Of a stretch of DNA of 64,000 bases, positions 21,781 through 34,138 are shown in pieces. How positions within the stretch are numbered: the stretch's first letter is position 1; the number at the start of each line of letters is the position of its first letter. Source of the stretch: Puccinia triticina (Eukaryota > Basidiomycota > Pucciniomycetes > Pucciniales > Pucciniaceae); NCBI RefSeq assembly GCF_026914185.1, contig NC_070561.1, forward strand, positions 6,014,001-6,078,000, given 5' to 3'. A model generated the notes under the pieces. It did no database searches, had not been told where the DNA came from, and saw nothing but the letters and a program-made list of their open reading frames with translations. Both the position numbers and the translations under genes were made by a program.

Positions 21781-22449
21781 CTGCATAATGGATGTGACCC
21801 CAAAAACATTATTTCTGGGTTTTATATTCAGAAAAATTGTCCAACAAAATTTTATGTGGAAATATTCCTCATTAATCTGTGGTTGATAACAAAAGTAGAT
21901 AAAAAAAAGAACCTGACAAAAATATGCTAAACCATGGTAAACTAATTTCAAAAAGGCCTCCTATGCATGTAGCACTTCAAGTATGATATGCAATATCTTC
22001 AGCAAGTTCAACCAACCAAATTAAAAATGTGTGCAGGATGGTATCATGAGAGAGGCCAGGGGTCAATGTTTTTCCTTTTTTGAAAAAAAAGTCAATTTGC
22101 AGACTTCTGATAACAGATCAATTGTTGAAGTAAAAAAAAAAAAGAAAAAAAAAATTGAGACCCCTCAGCCACCCTGGATTAATCCTAAAACTTGCATTGT
22201 CTTTTTTTCAGGAAGAATTGAATGGTGTATGTAGAAATTTATGAATGTTATTAGGCAAAAAAAAAGATTCCTGTGGCTTGAAGCTAACACAAGGGGAAGT
22301 AGAGAGATTGTAGAATGGTATTAAGGAGACATGGAAAACAGACAAAGGTATCAAGAAGAGTAATAAAAAAAAGTTGATCAATATAAATTGATCAATATAC
22401 GCTATATTGATCAATATACGACATCGCAAATTCATCCATCTTGGTAGTG
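21781..22449. repeat. E1 right terminal inverted repeat
   Basis: Partner of 15985-16700. It has three TTGATCAA words near the end, against five on the left, because the left side carries a short internal duplication. Confidence 0.85.
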
Positions 22450-22452
22450 CAT

Positions 22453-22736
22453 CAGCCACCTCCTCATCCTCAAACCCCGCCCCCGCCATGAACCCAGCAC
22501 CTGTCGCCATCAGCCCCGCCGAGGCCCTCCCCAACCTCAAGATGTACAAGAGCCCAGTCAAGGGCAAGCTGACCGAGTGGGCGGTGGCCAAAGGCCAAGT
22601 CCTACACAAACGCGACGGCTGGCGCACGCGGCCAATTGTCAAAATCAAGGAACCCTGCACCCATGCCGTCCAGTAGCACGGCCAATGCGCCATCTGCGGC
22701 AGCAATCTTACCATGTCCGTCCAGCCCGTGCTTGCC
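22453..22736 (+). pseudogene. FCP1-like CTD phosphatase copy, fragment 2 (N-terminal domain)
   Basis: The frame includes NLKMYKSPVKGKLTEWAVAK, GQVLHKRDGWRTRPIVKIKE and PCTHAVQ, a TAG, then HGQCAICGSNLTM. The pattern EPCTHxVQxxGxCAxCGxxLT is typical of FCP1-type phosphatases just upstream of the catalytic domain. The fragment lies between the E1 insertion on its left and the Gypsy insertion on its right, with TTGCC shared across the latter. The internal stop and both insertions make it a pseudogene. Confidence 0.75.
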
Positions 22737-23214
22737 TGTAACGATCTCGTGTGGATTATTGTCATAAGAACGGAGGACTCTGTTAATCGACTTCTTATGT
22801 CATGCGCTGACTAATCTAATTCGATCGGACAGCGGAACTCTTCGTGATTAAGGAGGCTTTCATTGTGATTAATTAGGTTCGATCTCGTTCGTCATTCGGA
22901 TTTTCACGCTATGTCGTCATCGGATCACCTTTTTGTTTCTGGTTATGTTCCTTCGACTCTGAAGACTTGTTCCCTCTTTCTTTTCTTCTTTTCTTCATCG
23001 AGATATTCTTTGTCTTTGTTTCCTCGAAAACCATTATCAACAAATCAAAATCTTATATTATACAAACATCATTATATTACATTCGAGGTTCAATCCGCAC
23101 TTCTGCGATAAATCATTAGAGTTAAGGATACTATTCAAGCATTCGGCAAGATATCCTCTTGGATCATCTTCATAGCCTATACATAGCGAACTGAATAGTA
23201 GCCCAGCCCTCACA
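22737..23214 (+). repeat. Gypsy 5' LTR
   Basis: 478 bp, same length as the 3' LTR. A short frame starting MSSSDHLFVSGY occurs in both LTRs and is part of the LTR, not a gene. Confidence 0.95.
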
Positions 23215-23273
23215 ATTATATCTCGCTCTTCCAAATTTAGTATATAGCATAAAATTTTCGGCCTTTCTAAGTT

Positions 23274-26200
23274 ATGTCTGAGCCATCAGCAATTTCCCCA
23301 ATCACTCCAGTTCGAGTTTCTCCTCGTTTCACCCCTTCCCCTCCTCAAGTTCCTCAAGTCCCAGCCATGCATATCCCGATACCGATTCCCCCACAACCGA
23401 CTCCCTTTTTTTCAGTCAACACTCCCTCCCCTTTCGACCATAACTCTCCTTCGTTCATCAACTTTTCTCCTCGACTGATTCCTGGCGTTCAAGATCTTCC
23501 ACCAGTTGCGGGACCGAGCGGTCACGAAGGCGTTCAAGAAGACTTATCAAATCTTCTATCAAATTTGAGGGTCGATAACAGTGTTCAGTCCAGCCTTATC
23601 GAATTGCAAGCGGCTTCAATTGCGCAGTTGAAGACTCAAGCTCGTCAAGACAAAAAGGCGATAGCTTCGTTGGAATCCAACGCTAAAAAAATTAAGAATA
23701 TCTTTCATTCGGAATTGCTCAAGTACAGATACAAGAATCAAGAATTGATCGCTCATTTGCGCGGCGTTGTTGATGGCGTACATGAGGGATTGACGGGACA
23801 AATGGGTCGTTTGGAGTATGCGAATGGTAGAACGGCTGATCGACCAAAAATTTTTATTGAACCACCTCATGAACCCCATATCTATTTTACCGGTATGCCT
23901 CGCGAGACTAACAGTTTTTGTTTCTATCTCCGAAACACCTTTGAGCGCATTGGTGACCAGTTCAATACGGAAAAACAGAAGATTCTTTGGATTTCGGGGT
24001 TTTTTCGGCCGTCATCCGGCCGAATGGATGAGGAAGTTCCTTCGTACACATGGTGGCGCAGGCTCCTTTCTAAAAACGCGGAAGTATTGGACTTGCCCAC
24101 TTTGCAAGCTTCATCTAGCATGGATTACGTTATTGCTGAGTTGCATGATGCCAACTCCTTTATCAGCACTATTGAACGTACATTTGCTAATGTTCATGAG
24201 TTGGAGCAAGCGGAGGCGGCTTTCAATTCGGCTCGTCAAGGTTCAAAATTGATTGAAGAATTCAACATTGTTTTTGATGCTTTGTTACGCCCCCTGAAAC
24301 TGGCCGAGCGAACAAAGTGTTTGGCTTACGACAAGGCCATCGACCCCAACATCATCAAACTGGCGCTTTTCCGTGGACCGTGGGATGAGACGGTGGATTT
24401 GAAGGAGCGACAGGCAATTGCTTCGATAGTGTCGCGAAATGTCTCAGGCGTCAGCAAAATTTTGGACCCGCGCTCTCATCAAAAGCAGCAACCACCGCCG
24501 CAGGCCGATAACCAACAGCGTGGGGCAGGTGGTCATCAGCCTGCGCAACCTTCCGTGCCTCGTCATCCTGCGCCGAGTGCGAAGTTGCCGGATGGGGAGC
24601 CGATGGACTTGGACGAAGTTACGGCGGCTATGAAGGATGTTGGGTTTTCTTATTTGGCTTTTCGAAAGGCGTGTGTGGAACGCAATATCTGCATTCGGTG
24701 CGGTGGGACTTTTGATAATGCTCACTACAATCGACGAGGGTGCGTTATGGGAGAAGATATGGAAATGGACATGAGCAATATGTTGGCGTTGTGGAAGGAG
24801 TGGGGTGGACTAACTGGGAGAAAGAGGCGTGGTGCTGGTTCCCGGAGCGATTCGATGTGGGCACCTGAAAATCAATCAGACGGTCCATCTTCTACTCGTC
24901 TGCCGGCCCGCCCGCAACCTTCTCGAAATGAATCGGCCTCGCCTCCCCCTGATAGGAAAGGAAAGGGCAAGAAGCGACAATCTTTAGCCGAAATGGAAGG
25001 CTTGCCAATTAAGAAAAAGGCGTCGGACCCTTCAGCGAAATCGGACGATCCGGTTTTGACGGCGGATGTTGTTAACATGGGGGATATGACGGCAGGGGAG
25101 ATTTATTTCAATACCTGCATGGCAGAGCGTATGGGGGGTTCGGACAGTAAGCAGTCTTATACCATTAAGAAGTGTGATCGACCCGACAATCGACCATTTT
25201 TGAAGGGATCTCTGGTTATTGACAATGATCGTAAGGCTGACATTTTGGTTTTGGTGGACTCGGGTGCATCGGCTTCGTTTATTGACATATCTTTTGCTAA
25301 GAAAATTAACCTAGACATTTATCCTATGGCGGTGGGGTTGCAGTGCAAGTCCTTTGACGGCTCAGCGGCTTCGTCTGGAGATATCGTTTCTTATGCAAAA
25401 GGGAAGGTTTTAATTCCTACTGAGTCGGGTGTTTTTCTTCTCTCTCGAGTAATTCTCCATTTAACCAACTTATCTTCAGCAAATGTTATCTTAGGCAATT
25501 CGTGGTTGAGAGACTCTGGGGCCTTTGTAGGCGGCTCAAGCGGCGATATTGTAATGTATGATAGTGTGCAATCTATATGTGAATCCTTGTTATGTAATGA
25601 AGCAAGAATGCTTACAGATAGTTTTGCGGACGTTTTCGTCACTCAGTCTTTGGCGGATCTGCCTCCGCATCGTGGGAAGTTTGACTGTAAAGTCAACTTA
25701 AAAGATAAGGCTGTCCCCCCTTTTGGGAAGATGTAAAATCTAAGTAAGTCGGAAAGAGATGAGCTTAAAGATTACGTTGACAACAACTTGGCGAAAGGGT
25801 TTATAAGGGTTTCGTCTTCTTCGGCGGCGGCCCCTATTTTTCATGTAAAAGTTGCGGGGAAAGCTAATCGACCTTGTGTAGATTATCGAATTCTAAATGG
25901 TATGACGGTAAGGGATTCTTATCCTTTGCCTGTAATTGCACATCTATTGAACAACCTCCAGGGTTGTAAGTTCTTGTCAAAAATCGATCTCAAGGCAGCC
26001 TTCAACTTATTGCGTGTGGCGGAAGGCCATGAGTGAAAGACGGCTTTTCGGACTCCTTGGGGTTTGTACGAATATCAGGTTATGCCGTTTGGGTTGGCTA
26101 ACGCTCCTGCAACATTTCAACGATTTATACAGCATGTCTTGCGTGAATTTTTAGACGTATGCTGTTTTGTTTATATTGACGATATACTGATTTATTCTAA

Positions 26201-28637
26201 AACAAGGGCGCAGCACCTCAAGGATTTGAGTTCTATTCTTCAGAAGTTGCGGCAATACTCGTTAAAGGCGTCTTTGAACAAATGCGAATTTTTTTGTTCC
26301 AAGGTGACCTTTTTGGGTTTTGATATAACTGATACCGGTATAAAAATGAATAAGGCGAAGTTACAGACGATTGAGGACTGGCCCTTTCCGGTGACGGTTA
26401 GGGGGTTGCGCAAATTTTTAGGATTCACGAACTTTTATAGGCGTTTCATTCCTCAATTTTCCACGGTGGCGGGTCCATTAACGACACTCACGCAGGAGAA
26501 GTATAGTGATTCAAAGCATTTAGACTCTCCGGGCGCGATTAAGGCGTTTGATGCGCTGAAGAAGTTATTTGTTGACGAACCCCTCCTGCTTCATTTTAAT
26601 TTTGACAGGGACAGGGTGGTTCATGTGGACTCTTCGGGATATGCAATTGCGGCGGTGCTCAGCCAGCCGAATGCTAACGGCGATTTTTTGCCTGTTAGTT
26701 ACTTTTCCCGCAAGCTGTCGGAGCGAGAGCGGTCGTGGAAAATTTTCGACCTGGAGCTTTTAGCTATAGTATCGGCTTGTCAGGAGTGGCGTGCTTGGTT
26801 GATGGGCACTGAGAATCCGGTCAAGATGTTTTCGGATCATTCGAACTTGCTTTATTTCCGAACAGCTAAGTATTTGTCCCCAAAGCAGGCGCGGTGGGTG
26901 TTGTTTCTCGACAATTTCAATATGTTAATTTATCATATAAGCGGTTCAAGGAATCCGGCGGACGGTCCTAGTCGGAGGGATGATTACTATGATGGATGTA
27001 GGATGAGTAGCAATGTGGATTTGATAGTGAAGCGGATGGTGGATTGCGGTGCTATTGATGAGAGCAATGCTGACTTGGCTCAATCTCCTCTATCTTCTCA
27101 TGATTTATTTTTTCAGCGTCCAACTCAAGCCTTATTGGATTTCTTTTCCGTCAAATATACAGATGAGGAGAAGCTATCGGGGTCTGTCCGATTTGTAGCT
27201 GGTGTTTACTGGTATCAAGGGCGGGTTTTTGTTCCCTCCGCGGTCAGAACACGTTTGGTCACTCTTTACCATGACTCTCCGGCGGTGGGGCACCCTGGTA
27301 TTGCAAGGACTTTATTGACCTTGACCAGAACTTTTTCGTGGCCAGGCATCAAGGGGTTTGTCACTAACTATGTTAACTCTTGTGATTCATGTCAAAGAGT
27401 GAAAGCACGGCGGCAAGCGGCCGACGGGAAGTTGGTTTCTATTGTGGCAAACCCTAAGCCGTGGAGCGTCATAGGTATGGATCTCATTGTCAAGCTTCCC
27501 ATTTCTGGGGGATTTGACTCGATTCTGGTTGTAATCGACTTGTTAAGTAAACTTGCGCACTTCATTCCTTGCAAAGAAGCCTCCTCGTCGGCGGTTTTGG
27601 CTAACCTGTTCAGAAAGAACATTTTTAGATTACATGGGCTGCCTGACAAGATTGTGTCGGATAGGGGGAGTACTTTTGTGAGTGAATTTTGGAAAGCACT
27701 CATGAAGTCTCTTAATATTGGTTCAGCTTTGTCAACCGCGTATCATCCTCAGACGGACGGTCAGACTGAACGTATGAATCAGGTGGTCAAGGATTATCTT
27801 TGACACTTCTGTTCGTACTATCAGGATAACTGGGACAAATGTGTGGAGATGGCTGAGTTTGCGATTAACAACATGGATTCGGCGAGTTTGAAAATTTCCC
27901 CGTTTTTCTTCAATTATGGTTTCCATCCCAGGTTCAATATTATGACTGAAAACACTGGCCGGAAAGGTTTAGATGACTTTCTGGTGGACTTGCAGGTAAC
28001 TCAAGAAACTGCTATGGAGTGTTTGCAGCAGGCGCGGATAAAGCAAGCTGCGTATTACAATAAGGGACGCCGGGATGCTCCGATATATAATGAGGGGGAT
28101 GAGGTTTTACTTCTGCGGAAATTTATACAATCGCGGCGTATTAACTCAAAATTGGATTACAGATATATCGGACCTTTTAAGGTAATAAAAATGGTCGGTT
28201 CTAACGCGGTGAAGTTGGATTTGTCCAAGGATTACCCTAAATTACATCCTGTCTTTAATGTCTCCTTGCTGACGCGCTATTTGAACCCTAATTTAGTTGA
28301 AGGGCAAGCGGTTAGGACGGGTATTAAGGATAAGTACTACTCAGACGAGGAGATTGTGGATTGGTCTGCGATCAGAGCAGTCCTCGATGTCAGGACGGTA
28401 AAAAAGGGTAAGGTGGATTATTTGATTTGATGGAAAAATGCGACACCAGGGGAGAATACATGGGTTTCACAAAATCATGTCCCTGTCGCGGCTAACCCTT
28501 ATGTAGAAGCTTTTCAAAAGCTTAATTCGACTAAGCAGAAGAAAGAAAAAAACAAAAGGGAAATCTTCATCGAAGGAAAACGTCTCAGGGTAATAGGGAG
28601 ACCTTATTTTGTAACGATCTCGTGTGGATTATTGTGA
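23274..28637 (+). pseudogene. Gypsy Gag-Pol polyprotein with four in-frame stops
   Basis: A single frame starting at ATG 23274 and running into the 3' LTR. The order is: Pro-rich N-terminus; Gag; a short Cys/His knuckle-like motif near residue 473 (ICIRCGGTFDNAHYNRRGC, spacing not canonical); retropepsin (VLVDSGASASFID, catalytic Asp near residue 662); reverse transcriptase (YIDD at 26172-26183); RNase H (HVDSSGYAIAAVLSQ); an integrase zinc-binding region and core (SDRGSTFVSEFW, YHPQTDGQTERMNQ); and a chromodomain-like C-terminus (WKNATPGENTWVSQNHVP). Stops lie at 25734, 26034, 27801 and 28428, all in the same frame with no shift. They separate otherwise intact domains. The TGA at 28428 precedes WKN, where related proteins usually have Arg or Gln, consistent with a C-to-T change. 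This copy cannot make full-length protein without readthrough. Confidence 0.93.
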
Positions 28638-29087
28638 TAAGAACGGAGGACTCTGTTAATCGACTTCTTATGTCATGCGCTGACTAATCTAATTTGATCG
28701 GACAGCAGAACTCTTTGTGATTAAGGAGGCTTTCATTGTGATTAATTAGGTTCGATCTCGTTTGTCATTTGTATTTTCACGCTATGTCGTCATCGGATCA
28801 TCTTTTTGTTTCTGGTTATGTTCCTTCGACTCTGAAGACTTGTTCCCTCTTTCTTTTCTTCTTTTCTTCATCGAGATATTCTTTGTCTTTGTTTCCTCGA
28901 AAACCATTATCAACAAATCAAAATCTTATATTATACAAACATCATTATATTACATTCGAGGTTCAATCCGCACTTCTGCGATAAATCATTAGAGTTAAGG
29001 ATACTATTCAAGCATTCGGCGAGATATCCTCTTGGATCATCTTCATAGCCTATACATAGCGAACTGAATAGTAGCCCAGCCCTCACA
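28610..29087 (+). repeat. Gypsy 3' LTR
   Basis: 478 bp, partner of 22737-23214. The polyprotein frame ends inside it. Confidence 0.95.
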
Positions 29088-30740
29088 TTGCCCCTCTGAA
29101 AACACATCCATCCCCTTGCTGACCCTCACATCCCAACACCAACAACAGTGGGGACCATACCGGCATCTCAGAGAACTCCCGCGCAAGCATCCCCATGTCC
29201 CACGGCCCATCCACCCTCACCGTGTCTGTCTTGGAGGCACAAAGACTGGAGTCAGAGACCCGGACGCGCCTGCTCAAGGCCCAGAAACTCTTACTGATTG
29301 TTGACCTGGACCAGACCATCATCCATGCCACCGTCAACCCAACCGTGGGCGAGTGGATGGCCGACCCCACCAACCCCAACTGGCCGGCACTCCAGGGTGT
29401 CAGCAGGTTCCAGTCCAATGATCCACCCAACCTGCCCAACAAGGGCTGCTACTACAATCTCAAACAACGGTTGGTCCTCTCAACCCCCTGTCCAAGCAAG
29501 CCCGACACAACATAGCCGCTCCATTTCCTCCATCAAATACTAAGCAGTTGAGCAATGCCCTAGTCCTGGTTTGGCAGACTTCCTACATTCCCCGGCAGAT
29601 AAGTATGAGATGCACGTCTATACCATGGGGACCAGACATATGCGGATGCTGTCTGCAAGATTATTGATCCGACAGGCAAAATCTTCGGCAACCGGATCCT
29701 CAGTTGGGACAAAAGCGGCAGTACATCTGCTTCATTCCCCTGCTTCTCACACCTGCCAATCTACTGAAATTCTGCCAATATTGAACTCAGGTATGACACA
29801 GAAATCAACCACCAGATCTTTCCTGTCAATACCACAATGATCGCGGCAATGTCTGGGAATACAGTCCCAACCTAGTCTCCGTTTTTCCCTGTAAGCCTCT
29901 TGGAACTATCACGGCCACGACCACAACCAGCAGCAGCAGCAGCAGCAGCAAGACTGAATCTTGTTGATTATATTTAGATAATTTCTTTGTGGGCATTGCG
30001 GACATCAACGGCGCCTTCCTGCCCTTGCCCGGCCCCTTGAGCCTCCTCCTCCGGCCCAACTCAAGGCTCCAGCATCTGCATCTGCGCCAACGGACCCAGT
30101 AGCCTTGCCCATAATGACGGTGACGGACGTTGCGGGGACCACAAGTGCGTTAGCGAAGGCCGAGCAGCTACTCGCAATATTGGATGGCTCCTTGAGTGGA
30201 GCAGGGCCGACCAGCAAGACAATCGCGAGTGTCCAGGCCAGCAAGACCTCTGCAGTACCCCCCACAGCCTTGTCATCCAGTCTGCAATCCCCAAAAGATA
30301 CTAGCACACCACCATCGTTGCCGGAGACAACTACGGAAGAGCAGGCAAAAACCGCCCGCTCTAAGCTCATTGCAGACTAAGTCATGAGTCGACCACTCAA
30401 GCAGAAACAGATTGAGTTGACGCAGCAGGATCAAGCTAAGCGCAAAGCCAACGCCTATTGGCGTAGTCAGCTGAGCAGCATTGCCACTTGGGGCTCCCAG
30501 AACGGCGCCGAGTCTGCGACATCTTTGAGGGCTGTCACTCCAGTCCTTCCCCCCTCCCTTCCTCCTTGTCATCGTCGGCCGTCTCGCCAGAGGAAGTCTT
30601 CACGACTGAGGCCGGGGGAGCCACACGTTGTGCGCCCCAAGGCTCGTCCTCCTCTCCGGACCCTGCTGACCCGGGCGCACCGGGCCCCCCACCCTCAGCA
30701 AGCACCCATTTCAGGTGTGGAGCCGAGATTTTTGGGGGCC
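29088..30740 (+). pseudogene. FCP1-like CTD phosphatase copy, fragment 3 (catalytic domain and tail)
   Basis: FCP1 removes phosphate from the RNA polymerase II C-terminal domain. The DxDxT catalytic motif is present (LLLIVDLDQTIIHATVNP, first Asp at 29303). It is followed by GCYYNLKQR, then GLADFLHSPADKYEMHVYTM, GTR, and, after a one-base deletion near 29636, YADAVCKIIDPTGKIFGNRI and LSWDKSGS. The usual LSRD is LSWD, one CGG-to-TGG step away. A deletion before DRGNVWEYSPNLVSVFP removes the second acidic pair. The frame then continues toward IADINGAFLP and a linker (RPLKQKQIELTQQDQAKRKA). I could not identify a BRCT domain. It is a decayed duplicate; a functional copy should exist elsewhere. 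Confidence 0.8.
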
Positions 30741-31645
30741 CTGTTTGCGCCAAGAGTTCCAGGTTGACCAGTCATTGCGCCGCCACTAGGAGGAGATGTG
30801 GTGAGAGATGAGGTAAAAAGACTACCTGGATTGGTCATAGTAGGCGCTGGAGTTCCATTGGTCGTTGGAACGGGACTGCCAGGAGTTGGTGGCTGAGTGG
30901 TCTCTCTCCGGACAATGCTGAGCGGCCGGGCATCCAACAGCTGGATTGCCGGACAAGATGGATTAGTGCAATCAGGGCTAAAGCCAAACACGTCCTCCCA
31001 ATCACTCTGGTGAGAAACATCGTAAGCAGAGGCTTGCCGATGGGATGGTGAAAAATACACCAAAGGAGATGAAGAAGATGAAGAAATGGTGGAATTGAAA
31101 TACTCACTCTATAGTCAGTCCTGATGCTCAGCAACTTGGCCAACTTCCTGAAAAAAAATCAAGACAAGTCAGATATTGAGAATGAGGGGTGGAACAAAGA
31201 CAAGAGATGAAGAATGAGGGGCAGAACAAAGACAAGAGATGAGACGCTCTTAGAGGAACTGAAGAAGCATTCACATATGATTTGTCTTTTTTCTTGCTTG
31301 AAGGCACTTGCGGAGAGCCCCGCTTGAGACATGGTAACTGATGAGGATGGGTAGTGTGGAGAGACTGAGAACGATTCTGGGATGAGGTCTGAAGAATCGA
31401 AAGGAGGAGATGAAATTGAGTGCGCAATTGGGGAGGAGTGAGGTGATATGTGAAGATTGTGAGCTTTGGTGAGTTTCTGAGAATGAGCCAAGCTCGGAGA
31501 CCATGGGTGGAGTTGGATTAGTATCATAGAAGTCAGGCAGATGGACAGATACGCCGTGGACATACAGTCTAGTGGTTGGGGGACTCTGGGTTGCAAATGA
31601 ATCTAGTGCTACCGGATGTGGATCCTGAAGAGGAGTATGGAGCAA
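30700..31645 (-). CDS. Hypothetical multi-exon gene, minus strand
   Basis: Protein-like segments on the minus strand are joined by canonical splice sites. One is DPHPVALDSFATQSPPTTRL near 31620. Another, KLAKLLSIRTDYR, ends at a GTGAGT donor near 31110. The exon SDWEDVFGFSPDCTNPSCPA begins after CACCAG near 31015 and continues through SIVRRETTQPPTPGSPVPTT to a donor near 30820. The middle exons are uncertain. There is no recognisable domain, and the composition is Ser/Pro/Thr-rich. It runs toward the 3' end of the FCP1-like pseudogene. It may be a decayed duplicate. Confidence 0.35.
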
Positions 31646-31878
31646 TGTTGCAGAATCTAATCAGTTAAAGTACTGGAGTATGTCTGTGCAATCTTCCTGC
31701 TGACCGTTGCCATCTTCCTACTGACCGTTGTAACGCAAAAGTTGGCCAACACATAACAAAAAACCATGTACAACGATCCCACCTGCATCAATCCCACCCT
31801 CAACATCAACAATATGAAATTGTTTGGGAGCTGAATAATTCCAATTAAGATACAAAGTAAGATACGAGTTTGGACCAA

Positions 31879-32229
31879 AAATGAGGAAAATTTGGAGTCG
31901 AACCTGGAAGAATGAGGAACAGTTGGTTAAAAACGGGTTTTGATCAATCTCAAATCAAATTTTTACTTCCGAGAAAAGATTAAATTTCACCTTGAAGGTC
32001 CTGCTGTATCAAACCTGGGGCTTTGCCTGATTGAACCCGTAAGTCGGAAAAATCACCAGCTGGCCAAGCTCCGGAGGGGTATGTAACGAATCAAGAGTCC
32101 GAGGTGAGCATCTCTTTTGGGGACGGAAGGACACGGGGTAGCAGGGGCTGGTTTGTATGCAAAGATGCACCTTATCCTGGTGTATGATAGATTCCGAAAT
32201 CAAAGTCTGTTATTCTTCCATTCTTGATC
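31879..32229. other. No gene seen
   Basis: Spacer upstream of the next plus-strand gene. No promoter motif is strong enough to call. Confidence 0.4.
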
Positions 32230-33935
32230 ATGGCCAGCAACCCAACCAACAGCTCTTCTGGAGGTACTGGTGCCCCTGTCCTTATTGGTGAAGACAATGC
32301 CAATAAATCCCAAGAGCCTCTCTCAAAAGACAAAGAAATGATTGCCTCTGTTGTTGCCAGTCTCATTCCCAAATTCAAAGTTCAAGCTAGCGCAACTCCG
32401 ATGGAAACAGATCAAGGTACAGTGGCCCAGGGTGAGTCAACCATAGTATCCTCTCTTCAAACTGAATGCTGTTGGTTGATGAAATTCTGGGTGCAGGCAA
32501 GTCCTCCAACACATCATCTCAACCAGCATCGCTGCCGCAAGACCCACAGCTCTCGGCCAAGTTTATTGTTGAGCAGTCCCGACTGGAGAAGTCAAGTGCC
32601 AAAGAAGCTGCAGGAAAAAAACAAACATAGCGCCGTGTGAAGTCTATAGCCAAGAGGACTACGACCATTCAGCATTTCAAGCCAATCTCTCGAGGGATTC
32701 AGTTTTTCATCAAGTCATTTCTTGGTGGTCCGGATAAGCCACAAGATTTTCCATCACCACCTTCGGAGAATGAGAAGGAAGCCTAGTATTGGATTGAAAG
32801 GCGTGCTCAGTTCATCTTGAAGCAGCTTGATAGTATTCTTTGCAGTCTGTCAGACAAACCAGTTCTCAAACAAGATTACTTTGTAGCTCAAGCCAAATCT
32901 GAAATCCGTAAGAATATCAAACCACCTCCATTCACCTCTGCTCCTAAAAAGGGTGAACTTTGAGGCGGCAAGCCAATCAGCCCTCAGACTAGGGGGGACG
33001 TGGAGAGAGCCCATGCTTTGGCAGGAATTTCCAGAATGACGTTTGATTGGACGGTGAAGCCGATGGACCATTCTCCTTGGAACTTGGCGGTGATAGAGGT
33101 GATGGGGAAGAAGTCTGTGGAGTGGCTCAGTACAACAATGAAGATAAGTGAGGAAGAGGCAGCTCAGGCACCAGCAATCATTCAACAATGGCTCTGTGGC
33201 AAATGTGAAGAAATTCAGAAATTTGGCAGTGTGGACGTGACAAAATTCAAATCTGATAAAAAGTCGAGGTTAGTCAGGGCCCAGTATACCCAATGGCGCA
33301 AGAAAGTAAGTTGTGTACCTTAGAAAAAAACGTGGAGTAGAGCAGCGGCACTGATATTCACTATGTACCAGATTTGTGAGAACAGATGTGCAATGGCTGC
33401 AAAGCTGTACCCCAACAATCATCAACTCGCTGTGGTCCTTGCGGATAAGGATACTCATTCCAATATTGAAGAGGGGGCAAGCGCTTTGGTTCAACCAATC
33501 AAAATTCTCGTGATGTGGCGGTCCGATTCACTTACAACCATTCTCCATGGCCTTGACAAGATGGTTATTGCTCAAGCTCAACATCACAAGACAAAATCAG
33601 TGAACAATAATGTCTATGGAAGCTTCAAGTCTTCTCATGGTCATACTCAGGGTATTAATGGAGTCCCTTGCAATCTTCCCACCAATTGCTACTCCAATGC
33701 TTGGAAAAATTGGTTGTGTAAATTCGAACAAGATACAGTCTCTCAAGTGCCCCCTTCCAACATCAAAGATCTTGCCGAAGGAATGGAAAGCCTTGTGACG
33801 TTAAATCCTCAGTCTGGACCAGGACCAACTGGAAGCGCCCCAAATCCTGCACCTGCTCCACAACCAAGCCCAGCAAACCCTCAAACCGGTGGTCAACCAG
33901 GCCCGAGCGGGACCGGATCAATGCATGTTGACTAG
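32230..33935 (+). pseudogene. Hypothetical multi-exon gene with three in-frame stops
   Basis: Exon 1 is 32230-32431 (MASNPTNSSSGGTGAPVL). An intron at 32432-32496 joins in phase to exon 2 from 32497 (GKSSNTSSQPASLPQ). The frame stays open apart from TAG 32628, TAG 32784 and TGA 32961, and includes IKPPPFTSAPKKGEL, GGKPISPQTRGDVERAHALA and MTFDWTVKPMDHSPWN. An intron at 33305-33371 leads to the last exon (ICENRCAMAAKLYPNNHQLA, ADKDTHSNIEEG), ending with a Pro/Gln-rich tail at 33935. I recall similar multicopy predicted proteins in Puccinia but cannot name the family or function. The regular splice sites say it was once a real gene. Confidence 0.55.
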
Positions 33936-34138
33936 CCCTTTTTATTATTGTTTTGTATCATGAAATTTTGGCCGGAACAGGAGTGATGTGTAGTTGGAAG
34001 CTGTGGTGCTTGTTTTTTACCATATCTGGTTGTATTTACTAGTTTTTTGTCTTATTGTGGCTGATACGTTGTGTGAAGTCTTTGGTGGTGCTTGTTCAAC
34101 TCGTGTGATTGTCTGCAGGCAAGCTAGCTGCGGAACTG

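Larger units (their letters stand above)
15985..22449. mobile_element. E1: CACTA-ended element filled with satellite DNA, TSD CAT
   Basis: 6465 bp. Both ends read inward as CACTACCAAGATGGATGAAT, with CAT duplicated at 15982-15984 and 22450-22452. Non-satellite terminal inverted repeats span about 15985-16700 and 21781-22449. The core is a 173-bp satellite, about 25 units in one orientation followed, after an inversion near 21123, by about four units in the other. The whole element is therefore a lopsided foldback. No transposase frame is present. CACTACC ends with 3-bp duplications fit the CACTA (EnSpm) superfamily by known hallmarks, but the superfamily call is inferred from the ends only. 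Confidence 0.88.
22737..29087 (+). mobile_element. Gypsy (Ty3) LTR retrotransposon, chromovirus type, TSD TTGCC
   Basis: 6351 bp with 478-bp LTRs at 22737-23214 and 28610-29087 (TGTAACGATC...CCCTCACA). TTGCC is duplicated at 22732-22736 and 29088-29092. One long polyprotein frame fills the interior. I count nine differences between the LTRs (about 1.9 percent), so this is a fairly young insertion. Five of the nine are CpG to TpG or CpA. It sits in the FCP1-like copy. Confidence 0.96.

Noticed and set aside
22911..23111. Short frame MSSSDHLFVSGY, also present at 28769-28984
   Set aside because: It lies inside both LTRs of the Gypsy element and is identical because the LTRs are.
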